50,695 nt of DNA from Hondaea fermentalgiana (lineage: Eukaryota > Sar > Bigyra > Thraustochytrida > Thraustochytriidae), in NCBI GenBank assembly GCA_014084085.1, contig NPFB01000126.1, forward strand, positions 65,425 to 116,119. The letters run 5' to 3'. The notes beneath the pieces are model-generated. The model did not search any database. It had not been told where the DNA came from and worked only from the letters and a program-made list of their open reading frames with translations. The position numbers were made by a program, and so were the translations under genes. This document shows positions 27,096-37,600 of the stretch, one piece after another; the stretch's first letter is position 1, and the number at the start of each line of letters is the position of its first letter.

Positions 27096-29483
27096 ATGGC
27101 GGCTCCATCGCAGCTGCCCGCCGATGAGGCGGCAACCCGCGTCGCCGAGGGCGCGGCCAATGCTGACGGCGACGATGACAGGGTTATCGAGGCCCTCTTC
27201 GAAGAGCTCGGCTTGGACGCGCGGCAAGAGGTGGCGCAAAATATGGACCATGGGAGCAGCCTAGATGGTTATCTCCAAGACTCGCAAACGGATAATGTCG
27301 CAAGTGAATACCCCATTATCGAAAGCAACCACGAGAACGACAACGTCGACATTGTCGTCGAGGACGACGGGAACAAGGACGGGAACGAAGACAACATTGA
27401 TAATGTGGAGGAAGAGGGAGATGATGACGACAATGACGAGGACTTCGAAAGGCAGATGAACGAGATTCTGGCCATTGGCGACGATTCCCTTTCCACAGAA
27501 CTATCGGAGCCTACCTGCTATCGTTTACAAACACCCAAGCCGATCAATCTTTACTTTCGCATCGCTGACGAAAAGTATGCTGCTATTCGTGTGGATGGCC
27601 GGTCCTCGAATCGAGCACTTGCAGGTCTTCGGGCTTGTATTGAAGAGCATTGCCTCCCTCAAAACGTCGCAATCTCGCTTGAACGGGCGTTATGGGCCAA
27701 ACTTTCCGCGCTCAGTCCCTTAGAAAGAGAACCATCGCCGTTCTCGCTGTCGTCGTCATCATCATCGTCGTCATCGTCGCCGCCGCCGCCGCCGCTGTCT
27801 TCGTCATCATCAGAAGATCGGCAGGCCTCGGAAATCAAGGAGTCCGAATGGATGGACTACTACGCATTGCTAGCAAACGAGCGGGAGCAGCAGTCGCGAC
27901 ATCGTGCGTCGGGGTCGTTGCCGTGGTTCAAGGACGATTGTAGTGAATCTGTCTTTGTTTTCCGGCGAGCTGCCAAACTAGCTTTGGAAAACAATGCAAT
28001 CGCTCTTGAAATGTGTACATTCGAAGCCGAGTGCAGCGCCGAATTCCAAGACTTTTATCAAGAAAAGGTTCTCGCGCTTGACAAGCTTAAAACCGTACAA
28101 CAGCATGAGTTGAGGTTCATGCAAGACTCCTTAGGAGGAGATCATGGCATATCCAAAGCCGATATCGAAAAGCTCCGAGATTCCCACCAGCAAACGCTGT
28201 CGCGTTTCGAAGCTGAGCAGAGGCGCCACGAAGAGGAGTCGCTATCAGACTGGCTGCAAACGTACCGGCGTCTTGTCCTCTCTCGAGTAGGGAACCTTGG
28301 GGATGATCAAAGAGATCCAGCATTCGCGACCAAGGACACTGATTCTAGTTCTATCAAAGATCACTTGCACGATGCATACGAACCACGAGACGCGAAATCA
28401 CCAGTCGTTTTGCGGGCAGCACACCACCTAGGGCTTGGTGCCTTGCGTCCTGAAGCGCCTCAGTCGCACTCGTCTGGAGCCAACAGAGGCCAAATAGCAA
28501 AGCTTGCATCTGCTTCGCAAGGTGTCTTTGGCGCTGCGATGGGCAACCTGACAATGGGTGCTTGGGTCGGCCAATTGGTACCAACGGAGCTGCTTTCGAG
28601 CGATCTTAGGCTCGAAGCCTCCGACTCGGGCGCTCGCGTGCGCGAACGTCTCGATAAAATGGTTTCTACCTACGTGAACGTGGTTGATGTATATCTTGGA
28701 GCGCAGCTCAAGGTTCTTTTGCACGTTCGCGTCGAAACAGTCATTGGCGGAGCGCTCTGGGCGCTAAGTCATGCATCTCCTTGTGTTTTTGACACGAAAG
28801 ACTTTGCAAACTGGCGTCAGTCGCGGTTACTTCGTTTCTTTTCCTCGCGCAAGTCATCAGGAGAACCAATTTCCTTTGTCGCCGTTGCCTTGCCCGGAGC
28901 GCAAGCGGCAAGAATCGATGCCGCGCTGCACCAGACGGTCGATCTCTTCCGGCCGTACCTTGACCAAAATCATGAGAAACAAAGCAGGCAATCTCAAAGG
29001 ACTGGCATGTCGGAAGGCAAGGTTTTATCTACGTTGCACTCAAATCTCGGTCTTGACGTTGTGCGCGTTATGCGCAGCATTCCTAAAGACCGTGATCCTG
29101 CATTACGAGCCGCGATTGAAGACGCAGCTGCTGGAGGCGTCACGAATCTTTGTATTCCTCTCCGTGACTGGATTCTGGAGGAAGAGGCTTTGCGGACCGA
29201 AGACAGCGAAGCGAACAATGGCAAATTTACGCGCACGCGCCTTGGTAAAGCGGAGGTCGAGCAGCTTGTGCGCGTCGTGCGCGCATCATTGTTGAGTCTG
29301 GCGCATCGGAATATAATGGGCAAGCTTCGTGAAGTGACGTTTCTCCTCAAGTCAAGTTGTGCAGATGCAAGTTTGGCAAGAGGCGATGCGGAGGTTCGCG
29401 CTCGCAAGGTTTTCTGCGAGCAAGACGGCTTGATTGTGAGCAAGGCGATGACCCTCATCAAGGCTACTTTCGACGCAACCTGA
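27096..29483 (+). CDS. C12orf4-like protein (FERRY complex subunit)
   Basis: The frame opens at ATG 26979, but ATG 27096 (GGCATGGCG, MAAPSQLPAD) starts in better context and removes a composition-poor leader. It gives 795 residues. Residues about 60-125 are acidic; a Ser/Pro tract sits at 27739-27813. The conserved part resembles human C12orf4 as recalled. The coiled segment FQDFYQEKVLALDKL...HELRFMQ matches its ERD-x-ELKKL region. VYLGAQLKVLLHVR matches its HLGAQLKTMHNLR. HSNLG followed by DRDPALRAAIEDAA...GVTNLCIPL matches its HSNL...ARDPAIMGLRNIL...IPL. C12orf4 belongs to the five-subunit FERRY complex, a Rab5 effector that links mRNAs to early endosomes. The stop is 174 bases from that of the convergent neighbour. 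Confidence 0.78.
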   Translation: MAAPSQLPADEAATRVAEGAANADGDDDRVIEALFEELGLDARQEVAQNMDHGSSLDGYLQDSQTDNVASEYPIIESNHENDNVDIVVEDDGNKDGNEDNIDNVEEEGDDDDNDEDFERQMNEILAIGDDSLSTELSEPTCYRLQTPKPINLYFRIADEKYAAIRVDGRSSNRALAGLRACIEEHCLPQNVAISLERALWAKLSALSPLEREPSPFSLSSSSSSSSSSPPPPPLSSSSSEDRQASEIKESEWMDYYALLANEREQQSRHRASGSLPWFKDDCSESVFVFRRAAKLALENNAIALEMCTFEAECSAEFQDFYQEKVLALDKLKTVQQHELRFMQDSLGGDHGISKADIEKLRDSHQQTLSRFEAEQRRHEEESLSDWLQTYRRLVLSRVGNLGDDQRDPAFATKDTDSSSIKDHLHDAYEPRDAKSPVVLRAAHHLGLGALRPEAPQSHSSGANRGQIAKLASASQGVFGAAMGNLTMGAWVGQLVPTELLSSDLRLEASDSGARVRERLDKMVSTYVNVVDVYLGAQLKVLLHVRVETVIGGALWALSHASPCVFDTKDFANWRQSRLLRFFSSRKSSGEPISFVAVALPGAQAARIDAALHQTVDLFRPYLDQNHEKQSRQSQRTGMSEGKVLSTLHSNLGLDVVRVMRSIPKDRDPALRAAIEDAAAGGVTNLCIPLRDWILEEEALRTEDSEANNGKFTRTRLGKAEVEQLVRVVRASLLSLAHRNIMGKLREVTFLLKSSCADASLARGDAEVRARKVFCEQDGLIVSKAMTLIKATFDAT

Positions 29484-29657
29484 CTGCGCGCAATACCTTT
29501 CAGTCGGGATGGAGCGTGATGCGTGGTGCACGGTGCGTGGTCGAAGGACGAGTTCTTTGGGGAAGAGCCGGTGCAGGTCGAGTGACGAATTCTGTAATCT
29601 GAACTTTTAAAAATGGATATTACACGGGGGCAAATCTTGTACTAAGAGGATGCCAAT

Positions 29658-31955
29658 CTAGAATGTAAAAGTTTGGATCCGAACTTGCTCAATGACGGGT
29701 CCACTTTCACCTTCATCAGGACGCTGCTGCTTGCTCTCCGGACTTGCTTTTGAGCTCGTCGCATTTTCGGAAGCAGCTGGCACGGAATGGTCGCCAGCGC
29801 CTTGTGCTGCAGGATCGTCAGGTGGCCAAATGGGGGGGATCGAGGTCCCCGCCGTTGTGCTCGGCGCAGTTTGAGGCGGTCCAGCGTGACTTTCCTCGGG
29901 GCCTGCTCGACGCAGCGTGCCCCCCAGCGACGCCACAGTTTTGGGTCTGTCAACGAGTACGGGCAAGGACGAGGACCCATTGCCACGAGCTGCATCTGCC
30001 TGGTTAAGTCCCGAAGGGCTTTGGAGAGGCTCCCAATCCTTGCTATCCACGTCGTGAACAAAAGGAGCCACGTGATCGTGGCCTCGACGCGGATCTGGCC
30101 GAAGGGCCTTGCTTTTGACTGGGAACATTTTCCGATTATTTCCTGCATCTCTCGATCGCACCTGCTGACGGTTCATGGCCGCGTTGTGCATTGCCGGAGC
30201 TCGACGCAATAGATCCATCTGACCGGGCGTGATCTTGCGATTGCACGCGAGGCAGGTGAGCGGATCCTTGGGGCTGGGAGAGGCCCCGTGCGGGCTGAGC
30301 GGCTGACCGATGACCCAAGGCTTGACACCGTTGTGCTCATCAATGGCGAGACCAATTTCCGCCTTGAGTCTCCGATGCAACATGGAAAGCTTGACGCCAA
30401 GCTCTTCCTTTGCGACCTTGCCAGAAACCAAGTCGTCGGCCTCGGCGCGCGAAAGTTTGTCTTCCATGTACTTTTGTAGCATTTCCACCTTGTCGCGCAT
30501 ACGCGCATCGAGCTCCAGTTTTTTACGAATGTCGAGAACCTCGGACTGGTCAGCCTTGCTTTGCGACAAGGTTGTGCACATGTCTTGCAGCTCTTGTGCA
30601 GCGCGCTTGAACTCTTCCTCGTCGGCACCAGCGCTTGCAATCGCTCGGTCGAGTTCCTCAATGACCTCGTCGAATTTGACTTCGATCTTACTGTCAACGC
30701 CATCGGCGTCGAGCTTCGTGTCAATATCAGCCTGCATCTTGGAGAGCTGCGAGGCTGTCGCGTTCAGGACGCCGCTCAGCACATTGACCTCTGCCTCAAA
30801 GCGCTGAGGAAGGTCGCGCATGCCGCGGCACACACGGTATGCCCCAGAGGGCGCCGATTGAGATGAGGCGCGGATCTCCGCCAGCTTGCGGTCATGTTCA
30901 GAGGGCTGCGCTGCTCCGTTTCGGTTCGAGGCATCGACGGAGAGACTTTGCGACGGAACCACGGGCGGCTTTGCTTCCACTACGGCAGCAGAAATGCTTG
31001 CTGCAGGAGGCGCTTCGGCAAAGACGCCGGCTTCGTAAAAGCTTCGCAACAGGCCATCCAGGTTAGTGCACGTCGTCTTGAACTCCGTGCTGAGAACAGC
31101 CATCTCATCATCAAAGGCGCGCTTTGCAATTTCGGTTTCAAGATCAAGCAGAGCATCTGCGGTTGTACCCCGGCTTTTTTCAAGCGTGGACATTTTCGCC
31201 GCCAGCGCCTGCATAAGCTTGGCAAGGGGCACAAGATCTTCGCCAAGTTCACCCGTCGCAAAGTCGACACTCTGGCAATAGACCTGTTCGGAGGAGAGTC
31301 GAAGGTTTTCGGTATCGACAGGTCCAGCAGCAAGCGCGGCTGCGCCAGCGCCGCGCGGGGGGCCAGAAGCGCGCCCAGAGCCTCTGTTGTCGCGTCTGCT
31401 TGGTCTCTCGTTGCTCGTCTGCTCGTTCTTCGTTTGCTCGGCATTTTCTGCGGCTTCCTGCGCCACGGCCAGGGCCTGCCTGGCAACGTCTCCAGCAGAG
31501 CCCACGTCGAGCTTGAGGACCTGGAGAACGGACTGCTGGCGATCCGAGGCGCGCAGAAGACGTTGGAGCTCCGTTTCGTGCTCGCTGACCTCTTCTCGGA
31601 GCTGTTCGCGCGCTGTTTCGAGTTCGGCAATGAGATCGGCATTCTTGCGCTGTTCACGCATTAGGTCCTTTTTCTGCTCGATCATCTTTTTGTTTGCTTG
31701 CTTGAGGCCCTGCTCTGCCTCCAGAACGCGCCGGCTCAGTACGCTTTGGCTGTCTTCAAGCTCCTTTCGCAATTTCTTCTCTTGCTCGAGCTGCGCTTGC
31801 TGCTCGTCCGCCTTTGCGAACAGCACGCCCACGGCATCGCTCATCTTTTTTAGAGCGTCCGCGAGGTTTTCTTTACTGATCTTTTTGTGCGTGTACTCGT
31901 GCTTCGTGGACCCGGCCAAGAGCGCCGCCACGGCGGCACCATCGAAGCTACCCAT
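29658..31955 (-). CDS. DUF4795-like coiled-coil protein (QRICH2 / radial-spoke type)
   Basis: The frame extends to 32141, but the first 62 residues are Arg/Ser/Pro-rich and come from the GC-rich leader. ATG 31955 (MGSFDGAAVAALLAG) is preferred, giving 765 residues. Residues about 30-175 (KKMSDAVGVLFAKADEQQAQ) and about 205-310 are coiled coil. Residues about 395-560 contain repeated helical segments separated by short breaks (FDEVIEELDRAIASAGADEE; KADQSEVLDIRKKLE; EADDLVSGKVAKEELG), then a C-x2-C segment (LTCLACNRKI). This order, alternating K/E-A-D-x-x-x-L helices followed by a short Cys motif, resembles the DUF4795 domain of sperm-flagellum proteins QRICH2 and C16orf96. That similarity is from memory and moderate. 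The C-terminal about 170 residues are disordered and Pro-rich. Confidence 0.6.
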   Translation of the reverse strand: MGSFDGAAVAALLAGSTKHEYTHKKISKENLADALKKMSDAVGVLFAKADEQQAQLEQEKKLRKELEDSQSVLSRRVLEAEQGLKQANKKMIEQKKDLMREQRKNADLIAELETAREQLREEVSEHETELQRLLRASDRQQSVLQVLKLDVGSAGDVARQALAVAQEAAENAEQTKNEQTSNERPSRRDNRGSGRASGPPRGAGAAALAAGPVDTENLRLSSEQVYCQSVDFATGELGEDLVPLAKLMQALAAKMSTLEKSRGTTADALLDLETEIAKRAFDDEMAVLSTEFKTTCTNLDGLLRSFYEAGVFAEAPPAASISAAVVEAKPPVVPSQSLSVDASNRNGAAQPSEHDRKLAEIRASSQSAPSGAYRVCRGMRDLPQRFEAEVNVLSGVLNATASQLSKMQADIDTKLDADGVDSKIEVKFDEVIEELDRAIASAGADEEEFKRAAQELQDMCTTLSQSKADQSEVLDIRKKLELDARMRDKVEMLQKYMEDKLSRAEADDLVSGKVAKEELGVKLSMLHRRLKAEIGLAIDEHNGVKPWVIGQPLSPHGASPSPKDPLTCLACNRKITPGQMDLLRRAPAMHNAAMNRQQVRSRDAGNNRKMFPVKSKALRPDPRRGHDHVAPFVHDVDSKDWEPLQSPSGLNQADAARGNGSSSLPVLVDRPKTVASLGGTLRRAGPEESHAGPPQTAPSTTAGTSIPPIWPPDDPAAQGAGDHSVPAASENATSSKASPESKQQRPDEGESGPVIEQVRIQTFTF

Positions 31956-32409
31956 GTTGTTGTTTTCGGCCTTGCGAGCTCGCTGGCCTGCTCTGTGCTC
32001 AACGCCAGGCCCTGCGCACGACTTGTCGCGCGAAGGGCGTCCGCCGCCTCTCACCGACGGGGCCCGGCCGTCGGGCAGCCACTCGGGCGGACTGCCAGCC
32101 GCTCTCTCGCTCGCCCTCTCGTCGCTTTGGCGCTCGCTCACCAGGTTGCCAGAACCAAGCGCGCGGCGCCGGGAGCAGATCCGTTCTAGCGCGGCCCCAG
32201 CTCGAAGCTGCGTTCTCGAGAGTACACACCTATTTTCTTCCTAATTTTTTTAGGCCTATCTCTTTTTTCCAAGACAAGGACCACACAGCAGCAAGACAAG
32301 CCCGAGCGCATGCATGCATGCACGCATGCATACCCAGCAAACAAGTCACTGGCAGCGAGTGGATGGGCCAAACAGCGCAAGTATGATACTGTATCATCAC
32401 CATCGTCTA
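31956..32409. other. Upstream region of DUF4795-like gene, 3' of the WD40 gene
   Basis: The GC-rich leader near 31960-32190 is open in several frames and probably untranslated. TTTTTTAGGCCTATC lies at about 32245-32260 and an alternating GCAT tract at 32308-32332. No gene recognised. Confidence 0.4.
32308..32332. repeat. (GCAT)n alternating tract
   Basis: About six GCAT/GCAC units in a row; a self-complementary repeat able to form hairpins. Confidence 0.85.
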
Positions 32410-34233
32410 CTATTTGTAGATTCGCACAGCGTTATCAACCTCGTCAGCCGCAGCAATCGCATTGCACGTGGGGCTGGCTGCAAGGGCAACAGGGGCATGC
32501 GGCAATGTAAGATTGCAGCGCCTTGAGCTTCCCTTGTTCGGGCTCTCCCACCTTACTGTCGGGTCAGGAGCTGCGGCGGACCCGAGGTCGAACAATTGAA
32601 CTGCCGGGATTCCCGGAAATCCTGCGCAAATGACGTTTGCGTTCTCAAACTTGAGTGAAGCAAGACAGTTCCTGCGCGCTGACTGTGCAGTGAAGAAGGT
32701 GCGCGTAATGTCCTCTACCGTGGAATGCAAAAACCTCCCATCGCTCATCATCTCGCTTTCGGTCCGTCGCGAACACTCCACGCGTTCGCGGGTGGTGCCT
32801 TGGATGGGATCAAAAATACGTATGGTGCCTGTTTGCTGCTGAATGATCATTTCGAGCCTTTCCGGATCAGGGCCGTGGTGCATGGTCACGACACCATCCA
32901 TTGCCTGAAGCCCGCGAGTCTGTGGCGTGAGACGGGTATATGCGAGCTCACCCTTGTAAGGAAAGGTCCATTGATGAAGGCAAGCGGGTTCCTTGCGGGC
33001 AGAAAAGGTCCGCTTGCGCATCATGCGAAGGTCGTAGACGAACATGTAGCCATTCAAGGTCGACGCTACGACATGACGACCGTCTTGGGCGCGACAAACG
33101 CCCGTGACAACTGACGAGCCGTGCACGCTTCGCTTCCTTGCATCTTCCAAAAGCTGAAGATGCCAGATGTCAGAACTCTTGACGCGGCGATCCCAGGCGA
33201 GAAGGTTACCGCTGTTCGATCCAGCCATCAAAAGCGTCCCATCAAAGCCAAAATCAAGCGACGATATGGATGAGCACGATCTGGAAGAGAGTTGTTTGGT
33301 CATGCCGTCTGCCCGCACCACGTCAAAGTAGCTCACCGTGGAGGAGAGTCGGCCGCCGACTGCTATTTTCGAAGAGCGTGTCGGGTCCCACGCAAGCGCT
33401 TGAAGGACAGAATGGCCTTCGATGCGTTTCCATACCGACTGTGTCTTTGAACGGACCTTGCCGAGGTCATAAAAGTAATCTTCACGGCTCTCATCCTCCT
33501 GCACAACCTCGACCTCACCAGAAGTTTGCTGACGAAACTTTGCCCGCTTAAGAGCAACTTCGCGCTTGCGCTGCCGCACAGAGCTCACCATTCTTCGTAC
33601 CTGATTGCCACGGACTGAAGCCCCGCTGAGAATGCGCCGCATGGAATGAATTGAGACACCTCCATCAGAGGCTGCAGAGGCCAGCAGGTCTCCGTTTGGG
33701 TGAAATTGAAGTACATTAATTCTGCCCGGGCGTTCCGGTGAGGAATGAATCCTGCCGTTAATTTCGACGCGCTTTTGCTGGACGAGCGTCACCGGGAGCA
33801 TTTGCATGCGAGCAAGCGCAAAGCGACGAATCTCGGCATTGTAGACGCCAGGCAAGCGGGGAAGGCCACTGCTGATTTCGCGCTGCAAAACGCATCGTGG
33901 GATATTGGTAGCGATATCGCTTCGCAATAGACCATCAAAGCGTGTTGTACGTCGCCGCGCCAACTGAGCGTCCCTTTTCTTCTGCTCGCCTATAAAGTAG
34001 CCGAGAAGTGCCTTGTCATCTTTTGGCGCCGTGCCACCGGCAAAAGGCCCTGCCAAGACGCGCTTCTTCCCGTGACCTCGGTCTCGTTGCGTCGGGGCGT
34101 CAGGTACCTTCCATGGAGCTACGTCCTCATCCTCGTCCGCCTCGTCGCGCTTTTCCTGCGGTGCTGCAAGCTCGTCGTCGCGGCGTTGTCTCTTGTGTGA
34201 TTTTTGCCTCACGATCGTCGGGGCCGCTGACAT
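32410..34233 (-). CDS. WD40-repeat protein
   Basis: The frame opens upstream at 34572, but the first 113 residues are an unlikely hydrophobic/Arg-rich leader. ATG 34233 (MSAAPTIVRQKSHKRQRRDD) gives 607 residues with a basic, NLS-like N-terminus. WD-type blades are visible: NVLQFHPNGDLLASAASDGG; ALAWDPTRSSKIAVGG; SLDFGFDGTLLMAGSNSG followed by NLLAWDRR; and VVASTLNGYMFVYDLRM. Then come RIFDPIQG and the terminal NAVRIYK, so about seven divergent blades. WDRR fits the WDxR form of DDB1-binding WD40 proteins (DCAF/DWD box). A substrate receptor of a CUL4-DDB1 ubiquitin ligase is therefore a reasonable but unproven guess. An insertion with basic coiled residues (SVRQRKREVALKRAKFRQQ) lies between early blades. 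The exact family is not recognised. Confidence 0.8.
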   Translation of the reverse strand: MSAAPTIVRQKSHKRQRRDDELAAPQEKRDEADEDEDVAPWKVPDAPTQRDRGHGKKRVLAGPFAGGTAPKDDKALLGYFIGEQKKRDAQLARRRTTRFDGLLRSDIATNIPRCVLQREISSGLPRLPGVYNAEIRRFALARMQMLPVTLVQQKRVEINGRIHSSPERPGRINVLQFHPNGDLLASAASDGGVSIHSMRRILSGASVRGNQVRRMVSSVRQRKREVALKRAKFRQQTSGEVEVVQEDESREDYFYDLGKVRSKTQSVWKRIEGHSVLQALAWDPTRSSKIAVGGRLSSTVSYFDVVRADGMTKQLSSRSCSSISSLDFGFDGTLLMAGSNSGNLLAWDRRVKSSDIWHLQLLEDARKRSVHGSSVVTGVCRAQDGRHVVASTLNGYMFVYDLRMMRKRTFSARKEPACLHQWTFPYKGELAYTRLTPQTRGLQAMDGVVTMHHGPDPERLEMIIQQQTGTIRIFDPIQGTTRERVECSRRTESEMMSDGRFLHSTVEDITRTFFTAQSARRNCLASLKFENANVICAGFPGIPAVQLFDLGSAAAPDPTVRWESPNKGSSRRCNLTLPHAPVALAASPTCNAIAAADEVDNAVRIYK

Positions 34234-34671
34234 GGCTGGTGCCGACGTACGAGAACAACCTCTGCTGTGCGTGCGGCGACTCGTGCTGAAGCGAGTTGGC
34301 CGTGGCGGACGGCAGGCAAGTGCCAGGGCGGCGATCGCTCGTCGCAACACTCTGTATTGCGCTTTTTCCTGATTGCAGTTCGAGGCAACTTGAAGCGATA
34401 ACCTAACGACGAGTTTTTTCCCAAACCCTGCGGGGCCGCTGGACCTGGACCGGACCTTAAGAAAAAAGGGAACAAAAGCAAAAAGGGAAAGAATGGAAGG
34501 GATCATCATGATGTGGAAAATGGGGGGGTTGGGGAGGGTGGAAGAGAAGGTTACTTTTGATCGCCAGCTCACGCTTCTGCTTTCCTCTTTCTGCTTTCCC
34601 TCTCCCCCACCCAGAACTATCTATGGTGGTGACAATGAGTCAAGATTGACGGAGGAGATGACGCGAGTTTT
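34234..34671. promoter_or_regulatory. Promoter of the WD40 gene and 3' UTR of the Frizzled-like gene
   Basis: This 438-bp interval contains a G-rich patch (about 34516-34550) and a CCTCTCCCCCACCC patch (about 34600-34613). No RNA gene or CDS is supported. Confidence 0.4.
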
Positions 34672-37600
34672 TCACAGAGCCTCAACCGGATTGACTTTCG
34701 TAGCAGCCTTTTTCGCGTTCTTACGAGACTTGCGCGCGAGGAGTTTTTGGCGTTGCCGATCTTTCTGGGCGGCTAGCTCCTCCTTGAGCTGCTGCTGCGC
34801 AGAATGGTGGTCCTCCTTGAGCCGATTGACCTTGTGCTCGACGGTGATAATCTTGTTAAAGACATTGGCAACCTTGCTTGCAACCTCACGCTGTCGTGCT
34901 TCCGCAGCGGCGCGCTCACGCTCCATCTTGGCTTCCGTCTGTTGAAGGCGCTGCCGAACCTTGACCCGCCTCTGCTCCAACGTCTTAAGCTTGGCGGCAC
35001 GGTCAGTGCGCTTCTTCTCCTCGAGTCGCGCAAGTGCCGTCTCATACTCTCCTTGAGAAGGTGCTTCGGCTCGAAGACTTGCCAGTTCAGCCTCAAAGTC
35101 TCGCTCCACACCTGCAAGTACCTCTGCAACGAGTTCGTTGGTAGTGGCTGCTCCATTGGCGGCAGTGGCGGCAGTAGCAGCAGCAGCAGCAGCAGCATGT
35201 CCATCGCCGTCGAGGTCAGAGAGGTCAGTGTTGCTCTTGGCGTCCTCAATCACCATGGCAATACGATGTTTGCGACGTTCGGCAAGCTTGGCTCGATGGT
35301 GCTCACGACGGTCGACGATCGAATTTTGCAAATTGTTGAGCGAGGCGGTATACTCTTGCTTGATGCGTTCGCGCGGATCTTCAGCAACATCGCGAAGCGC
35401 ACCTTTCGCGACAAGGCCGTCCACAAAATGAAGAAACGCCTCTGCGTCGATTTCGTCCTGCAACTGATTGCGAAAAGCCTTGAGTTGGGCAACATCCCCC
35501 ACCTCTTGGCCCTCGTCAAGACGTTGCGGTGCATCATGGACTCGCCTTGCCGCGGTGACTGGCGTGACTGCGGCAAGAAAGCGCTCTGCACCAGCTTCTA
35601 GGTCCTCGATTGGCATCTTGTCTTGGAAACTTTTTTGCACGGCTTCGAGCTCCTCGCGCGAGCCGCTCGCCAACTCCTCGTGGAAAGCTGCCTCGTCGGC
35701 TTCAAGAGCCTCCGCTGCTTCGGGGTCAAGATCACGAAGCTCTTCCTTTTCGACAGCCTCGACTTCCTTCGCCGCATCTTCCGCTTCCTTTTCGAGAGAT
35801 TCTCGCTCCTGGTCGAGTCTTTCCTTTTCTGACAAAAGCTCCTTCTCCTGGGCCTCCATCTCTTTTACCTTGGCAGCGAGCTCCTGCTCGCGCGCGTCGA
35901 GAGATGCTGCCTTGCGATCCACAGCTTCCTTTTGAACATCAAGCTCTGCTTCGCGGGCACGAAGGTGTTTCATCCTGCGACGGATCACGAAGCCAGCACC
36001 CAGCACGGCAATCCCAAGCACGCACGCGATGACGGCAATGATTTTTGCGTCCAGCGTCGTACTTGTTGCAGTGGTGAGGCCGCGCAGCTCCTTCAATGAG
36101 CCTCCATCAATACTGACAAACGCAACCGCGGCGCAGCTGTCCGATGCGTTGATTAGGCCTGCATTGAAAAGCGCCTGCGCGAGAGGATATACAAAAAGTG
36201 GATCGAGAAGTCGTGCTTCAATTGCCGACTGATTGGCCGTTGTCGTTCTGATCTCTGTATGCACGCTTGTCTCCTCGAGCTCAAGGACACGGACGTTGGG
36301 CACCCCAAAGTCAAGGTCCAGGTCGGCGTTCAGAACCTCGACAAATGCGACCCGAAAAAGGTAGACATCAAAGCTGTCAACATTCCCAATGTTTAAGAGG
36401 ACCTTCGTGCGCAAATAGACGATGTCCGAGTCCGAGGGCGGCAGAACCTCCTCATCAACGACAGAAAAGTCGAGGACAAGTTCTGCGCTCGGTGCCTTGC
36501 CTCGACCTACGGTACGCAAACGTACGATGTGACGCCCTTGACGTACGAAACTGAGCCACTTGCCATTCGGGACGAGGTCAACCAGCCCCGCGTGGTAATT
36601 GGCCGGCGTCGGGTCTTCAGCACAGCTCTTGTCGCATGCATCAGACGCTGCCGACGCGTGCGCCACAAGAATATCGCAGGCCGCGTCGCACCGCAGCTGC
36701 ATTTCGAACGGCACACTCCACACACCTGGAGTGACTTCGGTGGCGCCAGAGTCAATTGTCACCGTTGGTGCGCCCCAGCGCTCGACGTCGGGGTCATTCT
36801 CTTCGTACGAGTACGTATCTTCGAGGTAGGGAAGATAACATTCGAAGATGACCTTGCCATCCTCAGTTCGGTCGACGGGTTCCCACACGCCGCCATTACG
36901 CTCACATGACTCCCGCGTGGGAAAGATGCACTCGGGCGATTCAGAAGAATATGCGTCGCCATCGCGAAGAACATACTCACCACCCTTGGCTTCGCAGCGA
37001 GCTCTAAAGTCGTCATTGTCGAGGTATTTGTCATTCCAAAAGTAGTCTTCGTCGCTGTAAATTTCCTCTTCCTCGGCTCTTTTGCCCCAGCAGGGGGAGG
37101 CGAATGTTTCACCGGAGGTTGGGTCTGTCACGCTTGTATCCCAATCAACGAAGACATTTTCCCCTTGCCATTGAGCCAAGTAATTGCGCGTCAGGTAGCT
37201 ATGGCCTGTGGCTTCATTGCCGATGACTGCGTCGCAGTTGACGACGCGGTGTGCTTTGGCATCATTTTTCAAATGCTTGAAGGCTCGAGAGCACGCGTCC
37301 CAAATCGTGTCGCACTCTGACTCGCACAACCTTTGTGGCGCCTCCACGCCAGCTTCGTTGTTGATGTAACATGGAGGCAGCGCAGTCAGACAGAGCCTTT
37401 GCTTCCATCTTTTACGGCAGTGCTCGTCTGGCTCGTCTCTCGTTGCATTCCGTACACTTTCAAGGCCATCTGCAATGTCGGCGACCTGTTCTGCTTGTGA
37501 CATTCCATCGTAGACCCAGACAAAGTCGACATCAAGCACATCATCGCAGGCAAGACCCGTCTGGCGGCGCCTGCAGCTGCCCCATTCGTGCGCCGTTTGC

